Shown here: piece by piece, positions 16,387 to 26,477 of the stretch
Position numbering within the stretch: the first letter of the stretch is position 1
Layout: the number at the start of each line of letters is the position of its first letter
Origin: Limnanthes douglasii subsp. nivea
Lineage: Eukaryota; Streptophyta; Magnoliopsida; Brassicales; Limnanthaceae
Direction of reading: 5' to 3'
Length of the DNA: 64,000 nucleotides
NCBI GenBank assembly: GCA_036936605.1
Contig: JAUPFV010000001.1
Coordinates: forward strand, 76,217,910-76,281,909
Position numbers and translations under genes: made by a program
The notes under the pieces: generated by a model
Seen by the model: the letters and a program-made list of their open reading frames with translations, nothing else
The model's database searches: none
Told to the model about the DNA's origin: nothing

Positions 16387-17255
16387 GGAGGAGAGAAGGA
16401 GAAGCATGAACTACCAACATCATACATCCAGAAAACTGGAAGCTGTATGTATCCTAGAAGCTATGATGGGTACTGGTGATATCTATATCTATATCTATAT
16501 CTACAGTGATTGTGATTGTTGTGTTGATGATGATGATGTGGGTTTAGGCCGGGGAAGAAGAGGAAAAGTGAGAATCGGAAAAGAAACACTGTTGTTTGTG
16601 TTTTTTGAATGTATGGTGATTTTATTGGTGGTTATTATTGGCTTCCACTTAGAGTTGAGATATCTAATAATGGATACGTCCTCATACATGTTTCCTTTCT
16701 CTTTTACATGTTTCCCCTATTTGTCTGGTATTACTTTCTTACGAGCATTATCATTGTTATTATTATCATCTTTTTTCTACCATCTGTCAAAAGAGTAGGT
16801 GAGTTTGATATTCTTTTTGTAATCTTCCACCGGAGCAGATGACTTTTAGATTTATAGAATATGGTATTTTAAATCGGAAAGTTTTATTTGTATACATTTA
16901 GAATATCCAAACTATTTGAATATATTATTGGATTGATAAAAATTATTAATAGATAATATTAAAATAATTGGCTTTAATGATAATAATATGATGACACTAA
17001 TTGTAGAGATCAGGTGGGTTGGTCGGGATGGGAATGTGAGTTTTCTAAATATGATAGAGGTTATGGTTATTCATACTAGCACATTGTGGACAAATGAAGT
17101 GTAATGAATGAGTGTGAAATGACTTTATATATTTTGCCTTTATTCAGAAATCATTTTTTGGTTTTGCCAGTTTATTGTATCGTTTTTTTTACATGAATTG
17201 CCCAAAGTTTATGTACAACTTTTTTCATTATATTTAAACAAATTCATCTAACAGA
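16387..17255. other. NOI 3' UTR and intergenic DNA
   Basis: After the NOI stop, sequence runs as 3' UTR to perhaps 16850 and includes a short ATCTAT microsatellite at about 16479-16504. The rest is AT-rich intergenic DNA. Open frames here (such as 16406-16798) have no protein-like composition, and I see no gene. Confidence 0.6.
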
Positions 17256-17720
17256 CTATAAATATTGTTTCATGTCTTCACACTGATATCCAACACCTGA
17301 CTCAATCAAGTATTTTTCACCTCTGAAATTGATTTCAGATATGAAACCATCATCGGCAGCAATATCAACAGCAGAAAAAGTAGAACCTTTTTCTTGTTTT
17401 TCGAATAGTGTTTTTTTCTTCAGTTTCCTAGCATTTACGCCCGAATCATAAACTCTTATACTCACGACACTATAACAACAATCATCATACCTAGTCATTA
17501 TGAAACTTCGATAATCTTTACTGAATGTAATGGAATCTCCATCTTTAGGTCCTCACCGCCACACCATGTCCCCAGTAGTGTCTGTTAGGTCCAGGGACCG
17601 GTTTACCAAACCTATTGTCATGAATGTCCCGGAACTTTTCTATTGTGGCTTGCATCATTAAAAGATATTATTTCTGAGACCCTACAATCTAATGCCGTCG
17701 ACCTACCACTGGAGTTAATT
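17256..17720 (-). pseudogene. Unidentified coding-like remnant
   Basis: A minus-strand frame (17550 to 17256, with an ATG at 17498) gives about 95 residues with protein-like composition, including DGDSITFSKDYRSF, SVVSIRVYDSG and INFRGEKYLIESG. Upstream in another frame, up to about 17720, similar non-random text continues across stops. This looks like a decayed exon. I do not recognise the family. There is no start context or splice structure, and nothing adjacent explains it. Confidence 0.3.
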
Positions 17721-18148
17721 TGAAGGTTTTCGATATCGAATGTCAATAAAATGGGTCAATCTCCGTTTCAGCACCGGAGAGAAATCGGTATTGCTTAAAA
17801 AATATATTTTTCACTTAATCTTTTTCTAATCATGGACAAGCAAATTTTTAAAAAGATTAGTTTCCAATTGAAAAACTAATTCAGTCAACACTCTTATTTA
17901 CGGCTGAAATAAATTTGTCCCCAATAGCATTCAACATCTTTATGCAGAAAGCATTATTGATTCCAACCATTTCTTTATTTTAGGCCAAAATTTAAATAAA
18001 ATACAAAAAGATGTTACCCTTTTCTCCTGAAATTTCTAATGCCACTGATTAGATACATAGTACATAATAAACTGGAAGGGTGACCAAGTAAAAAGTTTAA
18101 AGTTAAGAAGAATTATAAAGTTACAGGAGATGTGATATAAGGAAAGTA

Positions 18149-19842
18149 CTAAACTCTGGATATTCCGAGCTTACGCTCAAACAAGCGTTGCAGAAGGTAC
18201 ACTTGGAGGATGCTGGCACCAATAAGTGCAGCTGACTCGAACAGTGCCTTGTGAACTGCTCTCTTGCTCATCCCATCATTCACTGCAAATCACATATTTA
18301 TGTATAACAGCAATTCTCATCCATTTGGTGTATAAGCTAAATTATTGACTTGCTTAAGAGTAGTAAGAACTCGTAGTTAAAGAACTCAACTAGACAAAGC
18401 GAAATGTTTAGTGTTAGTTTGGTCCTTTGGATATTTTCACTTTTTTTTTTCGGTTTTCATTTTCACTGAACAGATAAGCTAATGAAATCGAAGGAAAACA
18501 GTTTAAAAGACAAACTTTTTTTTCTTTTCTACAATGCAAAAAGTGTTTTCTGAGAAAAACTAATATTTTTCGTCGAATTTTCATTTTTATTTATACATTG
18601 TTGAAAACAGTTTTTACTTTGACGAAAACAAGTGTTCAATTTTCTCTTGAAAATGAAAATGACTTTCTGCAAATCTTCATAAAAAAGAATAAATAAAACA
18701 TTCTGACGAACCAAAAGAAGACCCTTATTTTATTTTCGAGCCAAACAGAAACTATGTTGCAGTCTAAATATGCCTCTACACGATACAATAGACATATTCA
18801 TGCATTTAGAATTCTTTGAGAGGAAAACAAGATAGCAAAGACAAAGATTCACAGCTTTACCTATGGCCTGGCGGTCTGTCTGAGCCTCTAACCAATGCTG
18901 CTCAAATTGGATGTTGTAAAGAGCCTCTTCCAACTTTGATATTTGATCGAGTAACGGATTAATGTGCTCTGTGAAAAAAAATATAAAAATAGAATTATCA
19001 TTTTGATACAAATAAAAAAAACAAGCTTCGCTCAATTAAATCCAAACGCTTCTCACCATCTTTGGCATGCTGGTCATAGTATGCAAAGTGACCAACATGT
19101 ACATCGAAATCAATAGTTTCGTGATAAGGTGACTTGTTGGTGAAGCAAAAACGGTAAACCCCTTTCTCGTGGACCACAAACTCGTACTTTTCGGCTGTCT
19201 TGTCACGAATGTCATGTACTTGTTCACCGGAAGGGCTCTTTATCTACTTACAGTAAGAGTAATTGTATAAATTACGTGATAGGACTTATACGAAACAAAA
19301 CTTCATCATCCAAAATCACTTGAACTCAAATGTTCGCAGCAAGAATTCACTAGTTGACTATAAAGTATAACTAAACAACAAGTTTCACTTAAACAGGAGA
19401 ATCTAAACCCTAACTCATATGAAAACTAGTCTATTGATATATATAAAGCAAGATAATTTCGCAATTTACACCGAAGTACCTAACAAAAAGAAAAGAACTA
19501 ATTACTTTCTAATACCATTCGTTAATTAAACTGAAAGAACATCCTGGTCCACTTTCTATTACAGTCTCTAAACTGAAAACTATCGAGAAAAGCTTTGAAT
19601 ATGATCATGAATAAAAAAGGTAACAAGAAACATACCACAAGATCAACACCGTCTTCGTTGTGATACCAAGATTCAGACTTAATGACAACGAAGGAGAGAT
19701 GAAGTGTGTCTCCTTCGTATTCAACCTTGTGGGAAAGGCACTCTTCTTTCTCTATCACAAACCTAATCCCTAAAATCCCTTGCAGGCTCATTAAAATTCC
19801 CAAAATTACGATAATTCCGAACCTAATCGGACCAATCTCCAT
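18149..19842 (-). CDS. p24 family (GOLD domain) protein, beta type
   Basis: Four exons on the minus strand, 19842-19636, 19243-19057, 18968-18861 and 18282-18149, give 636 nt and 211 aa with GT-AG junctions. The protein has a hydrophobic signal peptide (about residues 1-24) and a GOLD domain starting GIRFVIEKEECLSHK. The paired cysteine in VYRFCFTNKSPYHE follows. Next come the coiled coil (QISKLEEALYNIQFEQHWLE), a transmembrane helix near the C-terminus and a cytosolic tail LFERKLGISRV. p24 proteins cycle between ER and Golgi in COPI/COPII vesicles as cargo adaptors. The coiled-coil text and tail closely resemble plant p24 beta members. The neighbouring genes are unrelated. Confidence 0.96.
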
Positions 19843-20418
19843 CTACACTACACAGAATCGGAAACACCAAAACCCAATTAACAACAATGTAATTCGAATA
19901 CGCAAAACAGATCGAATCTATAAAAGAAAATTAAAGAAGAAGACTCTTTTGACTATTGTTGAGCGCATCAGATCGAGAAAAACGTGTAATCAGATCAAGA
20001 GTGAGAAAGAAGTATTACCCTTTTGGAAATTTAACGAAGGATCTCTACGCAAGATGAGAGTTTAGAGATGGTTTCGCGGAGAGATTGAGATGAAAAATTG
20101 AGGTTTTTATTTTGGGCTGTTTCTTTTATTTTCCGTAGTTTTGAGTCAGAAACTGAGTTGAGTTTGAAGTGAGAATCTTTGGTTTTGACCTTGTAAGAAC
20201 CAATCGATCAAAATTGTAAATCTAGTCCCTTAATATTACTTTTCTATCAAATTATCCCTATGTTACTTTTTTTTTATTTTTAAAACAAGGTGCCCGAATT
20301 GGACGAGTCGTAAACGTTGGATTACTAAATTACACCTCTGAAGTAAAAATAAAAAAATTAGCATTAAAAGGCAATCACAAAAACTCAATTTTTCAATAGA
20401 GTTTTACAAATAGAATTA
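19843..20418. other. p24 5' UTR/promoter and intergenic DNA
   Basis: The first about 250 bp are the probable leader and promoter of the minus-strand p24 gene. The remainder up to the transposon insertion is AT-rich with no coding signal. An apparent plus-strand frame at 19706-20065 is the antisense of p24 exon 1 and its leader. Confidence 0.6.
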
Positions 20419-20482
20419 GGGGCCGGGCTAAAATATTACTCCATTTTGTGAGAACAATATCTATTTTTCCTAAGTTGAACTA
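20419..20482 (+). repeat. TIR-like sequence outside the MULE, left side
   Basis: GGGCCGGGCTAAAATATTAC followed by TCCATTTTG, at 20419 onward, differs from the MULE terminus (GGGCCAGGCTAGAAATGTTA...) at only a few positions but lies outside the 9-bp target duplication. The segment CTCCATTTTGTGAGAACAA has an inverted counterpart in the right flank (29209-29262). This suggests an older related element or MITE into which the present MULE inserted. Confidence 0.5.
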
Positions 20483-20491
20483 TTTAAAATA
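20483..20491. repeat. Target-site duplication, left copy
   Basis: The 9 bp TTTAAAATA lie immediately before the left MULE terminus and recur exactly at 29200-29208. A 9-bp duplication is the hallmark of Mutator-superfamily insertion. Confidence 0.92.
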
Positions 20492-20527
20492 GGGCCAGGC
20501 TAGAAATGTTACACATTTTGATAGATC
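20492..20527 (+). repeat. MULE left terminal inverted repeat
   Basis: The left end matches the reverse complement of 29164-29199 at about 31 of the first 36 positions. The first 16 bases (GGGCCAGGCTAGAAAT) are identical. A subterminal motif GATAGATCTCTCACC follows at 20520-20534 and is repeated near the right end. Confidence 0.9.
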
Positions 20528-20778
20528 TCTCACCCTACTTCCTTATTTTTTAAAAATGAAAGTTGAAATTTCAAAATTGCCCTTCCTCTCTCTAGATTTT
20601 GATATTTATGCCATTTAGTCTCCAAATCGGCCGAAACACTTAAATCTATCCGATATTACACTAGATCTACAAGCTTTGTAGTAACATCTACTAATCTAAA
20701 CCCATTAATTCGAAAAAATTAGCGTTTTTTACCCAAACCCATCAAACCCACTTCGAAAAATCTTGAATCGGAGTATCT

Positions 20779-23700
20779 ATGGACAACGAAGAGATGGGCA
20801 TTTCTCTGGAAGACTTACTGAACGAGGAGGAAGCTTACCGGATGGAGGTAAGGACCGAAATTAAGTTTTTATGATTTCAGGGCTGTAGCACGCTGTTCGT
20901 GCGATGAACAGCATCGTCATCGCACGAACAGCGGGCGACAGCTCTAAAGCTCCGTCGCAGGCCCAAAATGCGACGGGCCCAAAAGACCGTCTCATTTAAG
21001 GCCTGCGACGCTAGGCCAATAATATGGCCCATATTTTGTAGCCAGAGAGCCTCTGTCGCAGGCCCAAAATGAGACGCTCTTTTGGGCCCGTCTCATTTTG
21101 GGCCTGCGACGGGACTTGAGACATGTCTCATTTTGGGTCTGCTACTGCAACTTGTATATATAAACTCATACATTTCGATTGTATATTTTGCAGGAGGAAC
21201 CTGCCCAGCCTCCATTTATGGATGCCGATTACAGTAAAATATTCAACACGGATAGATTATTCACTAAAGACGAATTAGATGCTTTCGTGGAGATTGAATC
21301 AAAGAATATCAAGTTTGTCACAATAAGAAAACTGTACGATAGTGGGAAATGGGGAAGGACTCCTAGGTTAGAGTACGTTTGCGAGCGATACGGTGTATAC
21401 GTATCAAAGGCAAAGCCGGACACTTTGAAGAAGAGGAAGACATCGACGAAGAAATGTAATTGTCCGTTTGCGCTAAAAGGTCATCCGATCGACGTACTAG
21501 CCATGAAATGGCGTTTGGAGGTGATAAACGGTACTCACAATCATGAACCCTACGTTCGCCTAGACGGTCATTCCCGCGCTTGTAGGCTAAAACTGGACGA
21601 AGAGGAACTAGTTCGTAGTTTGTCTCACCTAGGTTCGCGCCCTAGGGAGATATACAGTGGTTTGAAGCACCAATATCCGGAAAACATTTCGAACATGCGT
21701 GCAATCTACAATGTCCGCCAAAAACATCGGGACGCTGAACACGGGGGACAAACCCAAATGCAATATCTATTGACGAAGTTGAAGGAGAATGGATACTCGA
21801 CGTGGGAGCGTTTGAAAGATGATACAAAGGTGATCACTGACTTTTTCTTCGCACATCCTACTAGCATAGACTTATTACGTACATTCCCGAACGTGTTATT
21901 CATGGATTGTACGTACAAGACGACTAGGTATAAGATGCCGTTGTTAGAGGTTGTCGGTTTTACGTCCACTTCCATCACATTTACCGTTGCGTACGTGTTT
22001 ATGAGCGGAGAGAAGATTGGAAACTACGTATGGGCTTTGGAAACTCTTCGTGGTTTGATGATGGATAGCGTTTGCGCATTTCCATCCATTATTGTTACCG
22101 ATCGGGAGTTAGCTCTCATGCGTGCAGTTGATAGAATTTTTCCCGGAACGCACCATTTGTTATGCACGTGGCACATTAGTAAGAACATCCTTGGGGCGGT
22201 TCGGAAGATATTGCACGATGATGCGGTAGCGAAACAATTTGTTGAATTTTACGGCTACGTTGCAGAGGCGAACACGTTTGAGAGTTACCAAAAGAATCTG
22301 GATACACTTAAGGAGATGTTCGCATCTAAACCGGAGTGCTTTGCGTACGTTATGGACTCGTGGATAACAAAATATGCTGACAAGTTCCTTGCGTACAAAA
22401 CGAACACGATTAAGCATTATGGCCAAACAACTACAAATAGGTTAGTCCTTCTATCCTACTTTTCGTTGAGTTATTTTATTAAAGTTCAAGTATGTTGATA
22501 ATTTATTACTTGTACTATGTAGGGCGGAGGGTGCACACTCGTCCCTAAAAAAATATCTTGGGACGAATCAATGCAATTTTGAGACTTTTTGGGAAAAAGT
22601 TCATAACTTGTTAACGAAGCAGCATGCGGGTATCGTCGAATCATTCGAGCGAAGTAAGTTTAGATCAATTCCCGGCTTCGATGGTGTTTTGACCAAAAAT
22701 CTTAAAGGTCATGTGTCACATGCGGGGCTAAAGATACTGACGGTTGCTATTGTACGTGCTCGGAATATAGGAGTAGATCGGGTGGCATGTGGAGGTTGTT
22801 TCCTTAGGAAAACTCATGGTTTACCTTGTGCATGTGAAATTGCCTTTATAGCTAGAGAAGGTAGGTGCATCCCTTTAGAAGATGTGGATATTTTTTGGAA
22901 AATATTAGATATTGTGCACAGGGATCCTACCTCTCGCGAAGAGGAATTGCAAAAAAAGATTTCCTTAATTGATAACTTCATTCGTAGTTTCCGCCCCGAC
23001 CAACAAGACCACATTATCAATAAAGTAATGCAAATTTTGATGCCCGAGACAAGTCATATTCAAGATCCTAAAGAAGCGGTTAGAGCTAAGGGTAGACCAA
23101 AGGGAGGCGTTGATAAATCGACTAAATGGAACCCTAGTTCGTGGGAATATCCCATTGAACAAACCGCTAGTGCTAGTACTCCGGCTAACTCGGTAGATAG
23201 TACACCCGTAAACACGTTAGGGAGCACAGCCGCATCCAAAGTGGCTCCCATCGTACCACCCAAACCTCCATTAGCAAAAAAGAAGGTTGGAAGGCCTAAG
23301 AAAATTGTTAAGGATGGGAAGTTAACATTGTATCCGGATTGCATCCCGACCTTTCTACACACTTACATTTCAAAGTTAGTTGACGTTCTTCCGGACGGAC
23401 AATGCGGATATCGTTCCGTATCGCATTCAATATACAACGACGAAGATAGATGGGAGGATGTTAGACGCGAGTTGTTGAAGGAGTTGCGGGACAACCGTGC
23501 ATGTTGGTTGAATGTATATGGTTCGGAGAAGGTGTTTGACGATTTGATACAAAGGTTAGATTACTTCAAGCCGAATTCTAGTAGCCACTATTGGATGACA
23601 TTTCCGGACATTGGACTGGTCATCGCGACAAGGTATCAATGCATGGTATACCATGTATCGCTCGCAGCCTCGTTAACGTATCTACCAATACGTGGAAAGC

Positions 23701-24049
23701 CACCCGTCAACAATTCGACGATCATAGAAGTTGGGATAGCTTTCGTGCATGGATGTCACTTTGTTAATGTAAGTATATTTCGTTTCCAATCAAAATTTCT
23801 TACGCTATCACTACTAATGCATTCGTTTATTTTATTTCCTTGTAGATTACTACTCCACCCGATGGACCGTTGCCTCCATTATACCCGTGTTGGGCCGCTT
23901 ACGCAACCGAAGAAACGAATCAATGGGCGCATCCATACTACCGACGGTTGAACAAATTTACACAGATAATGCCCGCAAGGAAAATCAACTTGAACGAAAA
24001 ACCCCATGTCACAGATTTGACTAGAGACGAGGACGTTTCTATTGTTTGA
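20779..24049 (+). CDS. MULE transposase fused to an OTU cysteine protease domain
   Basis: Exons 20779-20847, 21194-22440, 22523-23768 and 23846-24049 sum to 2766 nt and 921 aa, in frame throughout. Domain order: an acidic N-terminus (exon 1); a FAR1/WRKY-GCM1-like zinc finger (about residues 73-141, with KKCNCPF and THNHEP); the MULE transposase core, with Asp261 in MDCTYKTTRYKMPLL, Asp326 in IVTDRELALM and CTWHISKN; a SWIM finger (about 529-546, GGCFLRKTHGLPCACE); and two AT-hook-like motifs (KGRPKGG about 628, VGRPKKI about 694). The OTU domain (about 715-880) has Asp730 and Cys733 in PDGQCGYRSV and His851 in GCHFVNV. The core cuts and inserts DNA. OTU proteases usually cleave ubiquitin. 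Whether this OTU domain is active, and on what, is unknown. The start is the first ATG of an acidic exon 1. Intron 1 holds hairpin array 1. Confidence 0.92.
20893..20931. repeat. Perfect hairpin in transposase intron 1
   Basis: CTGTTCGTGCGATGA (20893-20907) and its exact reverse complement (20917-20931) form a 15-bp stem with a 9-nt loop. The half-sequence GTCATCGCACGAAC reappears near the right-hand array (about 28669-28682). Confidence 0.9.
20954..21143. repeat. Palindromic array 1 (transposase intron 1)
   Basis: A 21-nt module (GTCGCAGGCCC then AAAATGAGAC) occurs forward at 20954 (with GCGAC ending) and 21055, and inverted at 20989 and 21090, with a partial inverted copy at 21125. Forward and inverted copies pair as hairpins with 14-nt loops, and the pairs repeat with a period of 101 bp. 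The whole array lies within intron 1 (20848-21193). Confidence 0.93.
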
Positions 24050-24109
24050 AATGTTTTTGTGCGACATTTGTAGTTTAAATTAGTTAGTTTTCATAACATC
24101 TACTGTAAC

Positions 24110-24200
24110 ATATGTAATTTTGATGTACTCTGGATGTACTTTTGATGTAATTTTGATGTAATTTTGATGTAATTTTGATGTAATTTTGATGTAAGTATGA
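24110..24200 (+). repeat. Short tandem repeat downstream of transposase
   Basis: The 12-bp unit TTTTGATGTAAT is repeated about six times with slight variation, just after the transposase stop codon. It probably lies in the 3' UTR. Confidence 0.85.
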
Positions 24201-24337
24201 TATAATGTAGTTTACGGTGTTTGTCTCTTTCATACAAATGTGTTTGACGATTTTAAGTTTAACGTAAGTTTCATTAGAAACACATATCACATATCCAATG
24301 TCAAAATTTGGCATGAATTCTCAAAAATAAATCATTT

Positions 24338-24594
24338 GTCGCAGGCCTAAAATGAGACGTCCTTTGGGCATGGTCTCATTTTGGGCCTGCGACGGCAGGC
24401 TAAATATTTGGCCCACAATTTTCGGACAGAAAGTAGTTGTCGCAGGCCCAAAATGCGACGCCTTTTGGGCCTGGTCGCATTTTGAGCCTGCGACGGCAGG
24501 CCAAATATTTGGCCCATATTTTGAGACAGAAAGCTTCTGTCGCAGGCCCAAAATGAGACGCCTTATGGGCCTGGTCTCATTTTGGGCCTGCGAC
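24338..24594. repeat. Palindromic array 2 (after transposase)
   Basis: Three forward modules start at 24338, 24439 and 24539 and three inverted modules at 24373, 24474 and 24574, giving three hairpins with a period of about 100 bp. Variation is paired: where one arm has GCGAC instead of GAGAC (24439), its partner (24474) has the matching change, which preserves the stem. The intervening spacers (GGCAGGCCAAATATTTGGCC) are themselves palindromic. Confidence 0.95.
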
Positions 24595-24867
24595 GCTAGG
24601 CCAGATTTTTTGCCTAGTTTTTCGGACACATAATAGTCCTAGTTTATCATTTTGGACATTTGTTGGAATAAAATACCAGTATATGGGATAAAACAACAAG
24701 TACATTTTGAAGAAGTTCAGGAAAACAACTAGTACATTATGAAGAAATAGAAGAAAACAACAAGTACACTTGAAGTGGTTACAAGAAGAGGAAATCATTA
24801 AGTTATGACTTTTAACTTAACGAAACATAAGAATATAATTAAAAACCGAAATGGCAACAACCAAATG

Positions 24868-25245
24868 CTCAATCATCGAAGTCATATCCCAAGTTGTCGT
24901 CAGAATGAACCCCCTCCTCCCTTTCCGCAATCCTATCCTGAAGATACGCAACCATATCATACTGATGTAGTCTACCACTGTCATGTTGAAGACGGCGGCC
25001 GCTTCTTGCTTAATTTTATACGGCTGAAACAACAAACGCTGGAGCGGTTGGCAAAAAATATACCTCTGCTTGATTTGCTCACGGTTGCGCACGAGGAGCC
25101 CTTCTGTTTGTAAACGGCCGTAGCCGTAGTACATCTTACAAAGCACCCGATCAAAAAAAGCATCACTAGTATCTTCCCCCATCTCTCGTCGGGCAATCCT
25201 CGCCGCCAGAAGCAAATGGTAGTCTTCATGGGGAGTAAACTCCAT
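24868..25245 (-). CDS. Small accessory gene A, paralogue of the plus-strand gene at 25666
   Basis: From the ATG at 25245 the protein reads FTPHEDYHLLLAARIARREM, then VLCKMYYGYGRL. This aligns with gene B (WTELEDQYLMRASVEVGNM, ALVCQMYFLYGRD), so the two are paralogues. The tryptophan/aromatic-spaced helical start resembles Myb/SANT-like proteins encoded as second ORFs in some plant DNA transposons, but I cannot confirm this. The initial frame stays open to 24817. However, an acidic, protein-like C-terminus (LGYDFDD, stop at 24868-24870) lies in another frame, implying a short intron starting GTATAT after about 25050 or a frameshift. Function is unknown. Confidence 0.6.
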
Positions 25246-25665
25246 TTGTTGAACTTTCGAAGTTTGAGAATATTATATGAATGTAAACGGATTTGTAGTC
25301 CCTTTATATAGTGAAGTGAATTTAGGTGGGACTTTATTTTAGATAATGAGAGGGAGTTTAGAATTTAGAAAATGGGAGGGAGTTTTGAATTTTTAGAATG
25401 AGCGGGATTTCCAAGAACGAGAGGGAGTTTTTGAATTTTGAAAATGAGAGGGAATTTTGATATTTTAAAATGAGCGGGATTATTAGAATGTTCGAGAACG
25501 AGAGAGATTTTTTGAATTTTGAAAATGGGTGGGAGTTTTGATATTTTAGAATGAGCGGGATTTGTTAGAATGTTTGAGAATGAGAGGGAGTTTTCGGGTC
25601 CGTCTATAAATAGAAGCTTCATGCACATTGAGACTTCATCATTAGTTGATAAATCTAGCTGAAAA
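25246..25665. promoter_or_regulatory. Shared bidirectional promoter of genes A and B
   Basis: TATA boxes face both ways: CTATATAAAGG on the minus strand (25302-25313), about 55 bp before gene A, and TATAAATAG on the plus strand (25605-25613), about 53 bp before gene B. Between them, 25330-25600 is a degenerate tandem repeat built from GAGAGGGAGTTTTGAATTTT and AATGAGCGGGATT blocks. Confidence 0.75.
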
Positions 25666-26082
25666 ATGGGTTCATGGACTGAGTTGGAAGATCAGTATCT
25701 GATGAGGGCATCAGTTGAAGTTGGTAATATGCACATTCCAGAGGGTGGTAAAAGGTACTGCGAGGCATTAGTATGCCAGATGTACTTCCTGTACGGAAGG
25801 GATTGTGTTCAGCCGCCTTACATTTCAAGGCGTGTTGATGAAGTGCGAGCTAGGTGGTCGGTCTTGGTCACATCCCGTCGACATCTAGTTTCTGACCTCA
25901 CCGAATTGGAACGTCGTATTGAGGGTAACCGGCTCAACTGTCAAGCGACGGATTATATAACAGAGGACCAGCTGGATACGGTCCGCTCTGACATTGTTGA
26001 CATCCAGCTACAGGAAATCAGTGACTACAAAGATGCGAAAGAAGAAAGGAGGTTGATGAAATGGAACTGGCCTGATAGATAA
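25666..26082 (+). CDS. Small accessory gene B of the MULE
   Basis: A single open frame of 138 aa begins at the first ATG about 53 bp after a TATA box. The N-terminal half (WTELEDQYLMRASVEVG, ALVCQMYFLYGRD, VDEVRARWSVL) is helical and resembles gene A. The C-terminal half is charged and coiled-coil-like (SDIVDIQLQEISDYKDAKEE) and ends KWNWPDR. Gene A lacks this half. It may be a DNA- or partner-binding accessory protein, but I do not recognise the family. A low-complexity repeat follows the stop codon. Confidence 0.7.
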   Translation: MGSWTELEDQYLMRASVEVGNMHIPEGGKRYCEALVCQMYFLYGRDCVQPPYISRRVDEVRARWSVLVTSRRHLVSDLTELERRIEGNRLNCQATDYITEDQLDTVRSDIVDIQLQEISDYKDAKEERRLMKWNWPDR

Positions 26083-26084
26083 TT

Positions 26085-26330
26085 TTGCGTGTGTATTTCT
26101 GTTTGAGTGTGAGTTTCAATTTAAGTATGAGTGTGTATTTATGTTTGAGTGTGAGTTTCAATTTAATTATGAGTGTGTATTTCTGTTTGAGTGTGAGTTT
26201 CTGTTCGAGTATGAGTGTGTGTTTCTGTTTGCGTGTGAGTTGCTGTTTAAGTATCAGTGTGTTTCATTTTAATTTTGAGTGTGTATTTCTGTTTCATTAT
26301 AATTTTGAGTGTGCATATCATTCGAAAGTA
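26085..26330 (+). repeat. Tandem low-complexity repeat after gene B
   Basis: Units such as GAGTGTGTATTTCTGTTT and GAGTGTGAGTTTCAATTTAA alternate for about 240 bp. The open frame across it is a by-product of the repeat. Confidence 0.8.
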
Positions 26331-26477
26331 ATCAAACCGATGAACAGATTACAATAAATTAAAAGCAGTCATACAATTAACCGATTACAAAAATTAAAAG
26401 CAGTCATACAATTTACCGATTACAAAAATATAGTGTTGATGTCCAAAAAGCTAACAAAGTTATTTTGAGAATAATAA

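Noticed and set aside
17256..17498. Viral origin for the unidentified remnant
   Set aside because: I could not match it to any virus family from the visible motifs, so no such claim is made.
20893..21143. Possible CRISPR array or intrinsic bacterial terminator
   Set aside because: The repeats are palindromic with 100-bp spacing, in an intron of a eukaryotic transposase, and have no unique spacers.
24352..24633. Open frames on both strands over 24321-24633, and a similar one at 28302-28628
   Set aside because: They are produced by the palindromic module, which reads as repeated MRRP/FWACD or LGLRP text in several frames. They are not proteins.
26085..26357. Open frame rich in CLSVSFN repeats
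   Set aside because: It is translation of a tandem low-complexity repeat directly after gene B and has no start context.
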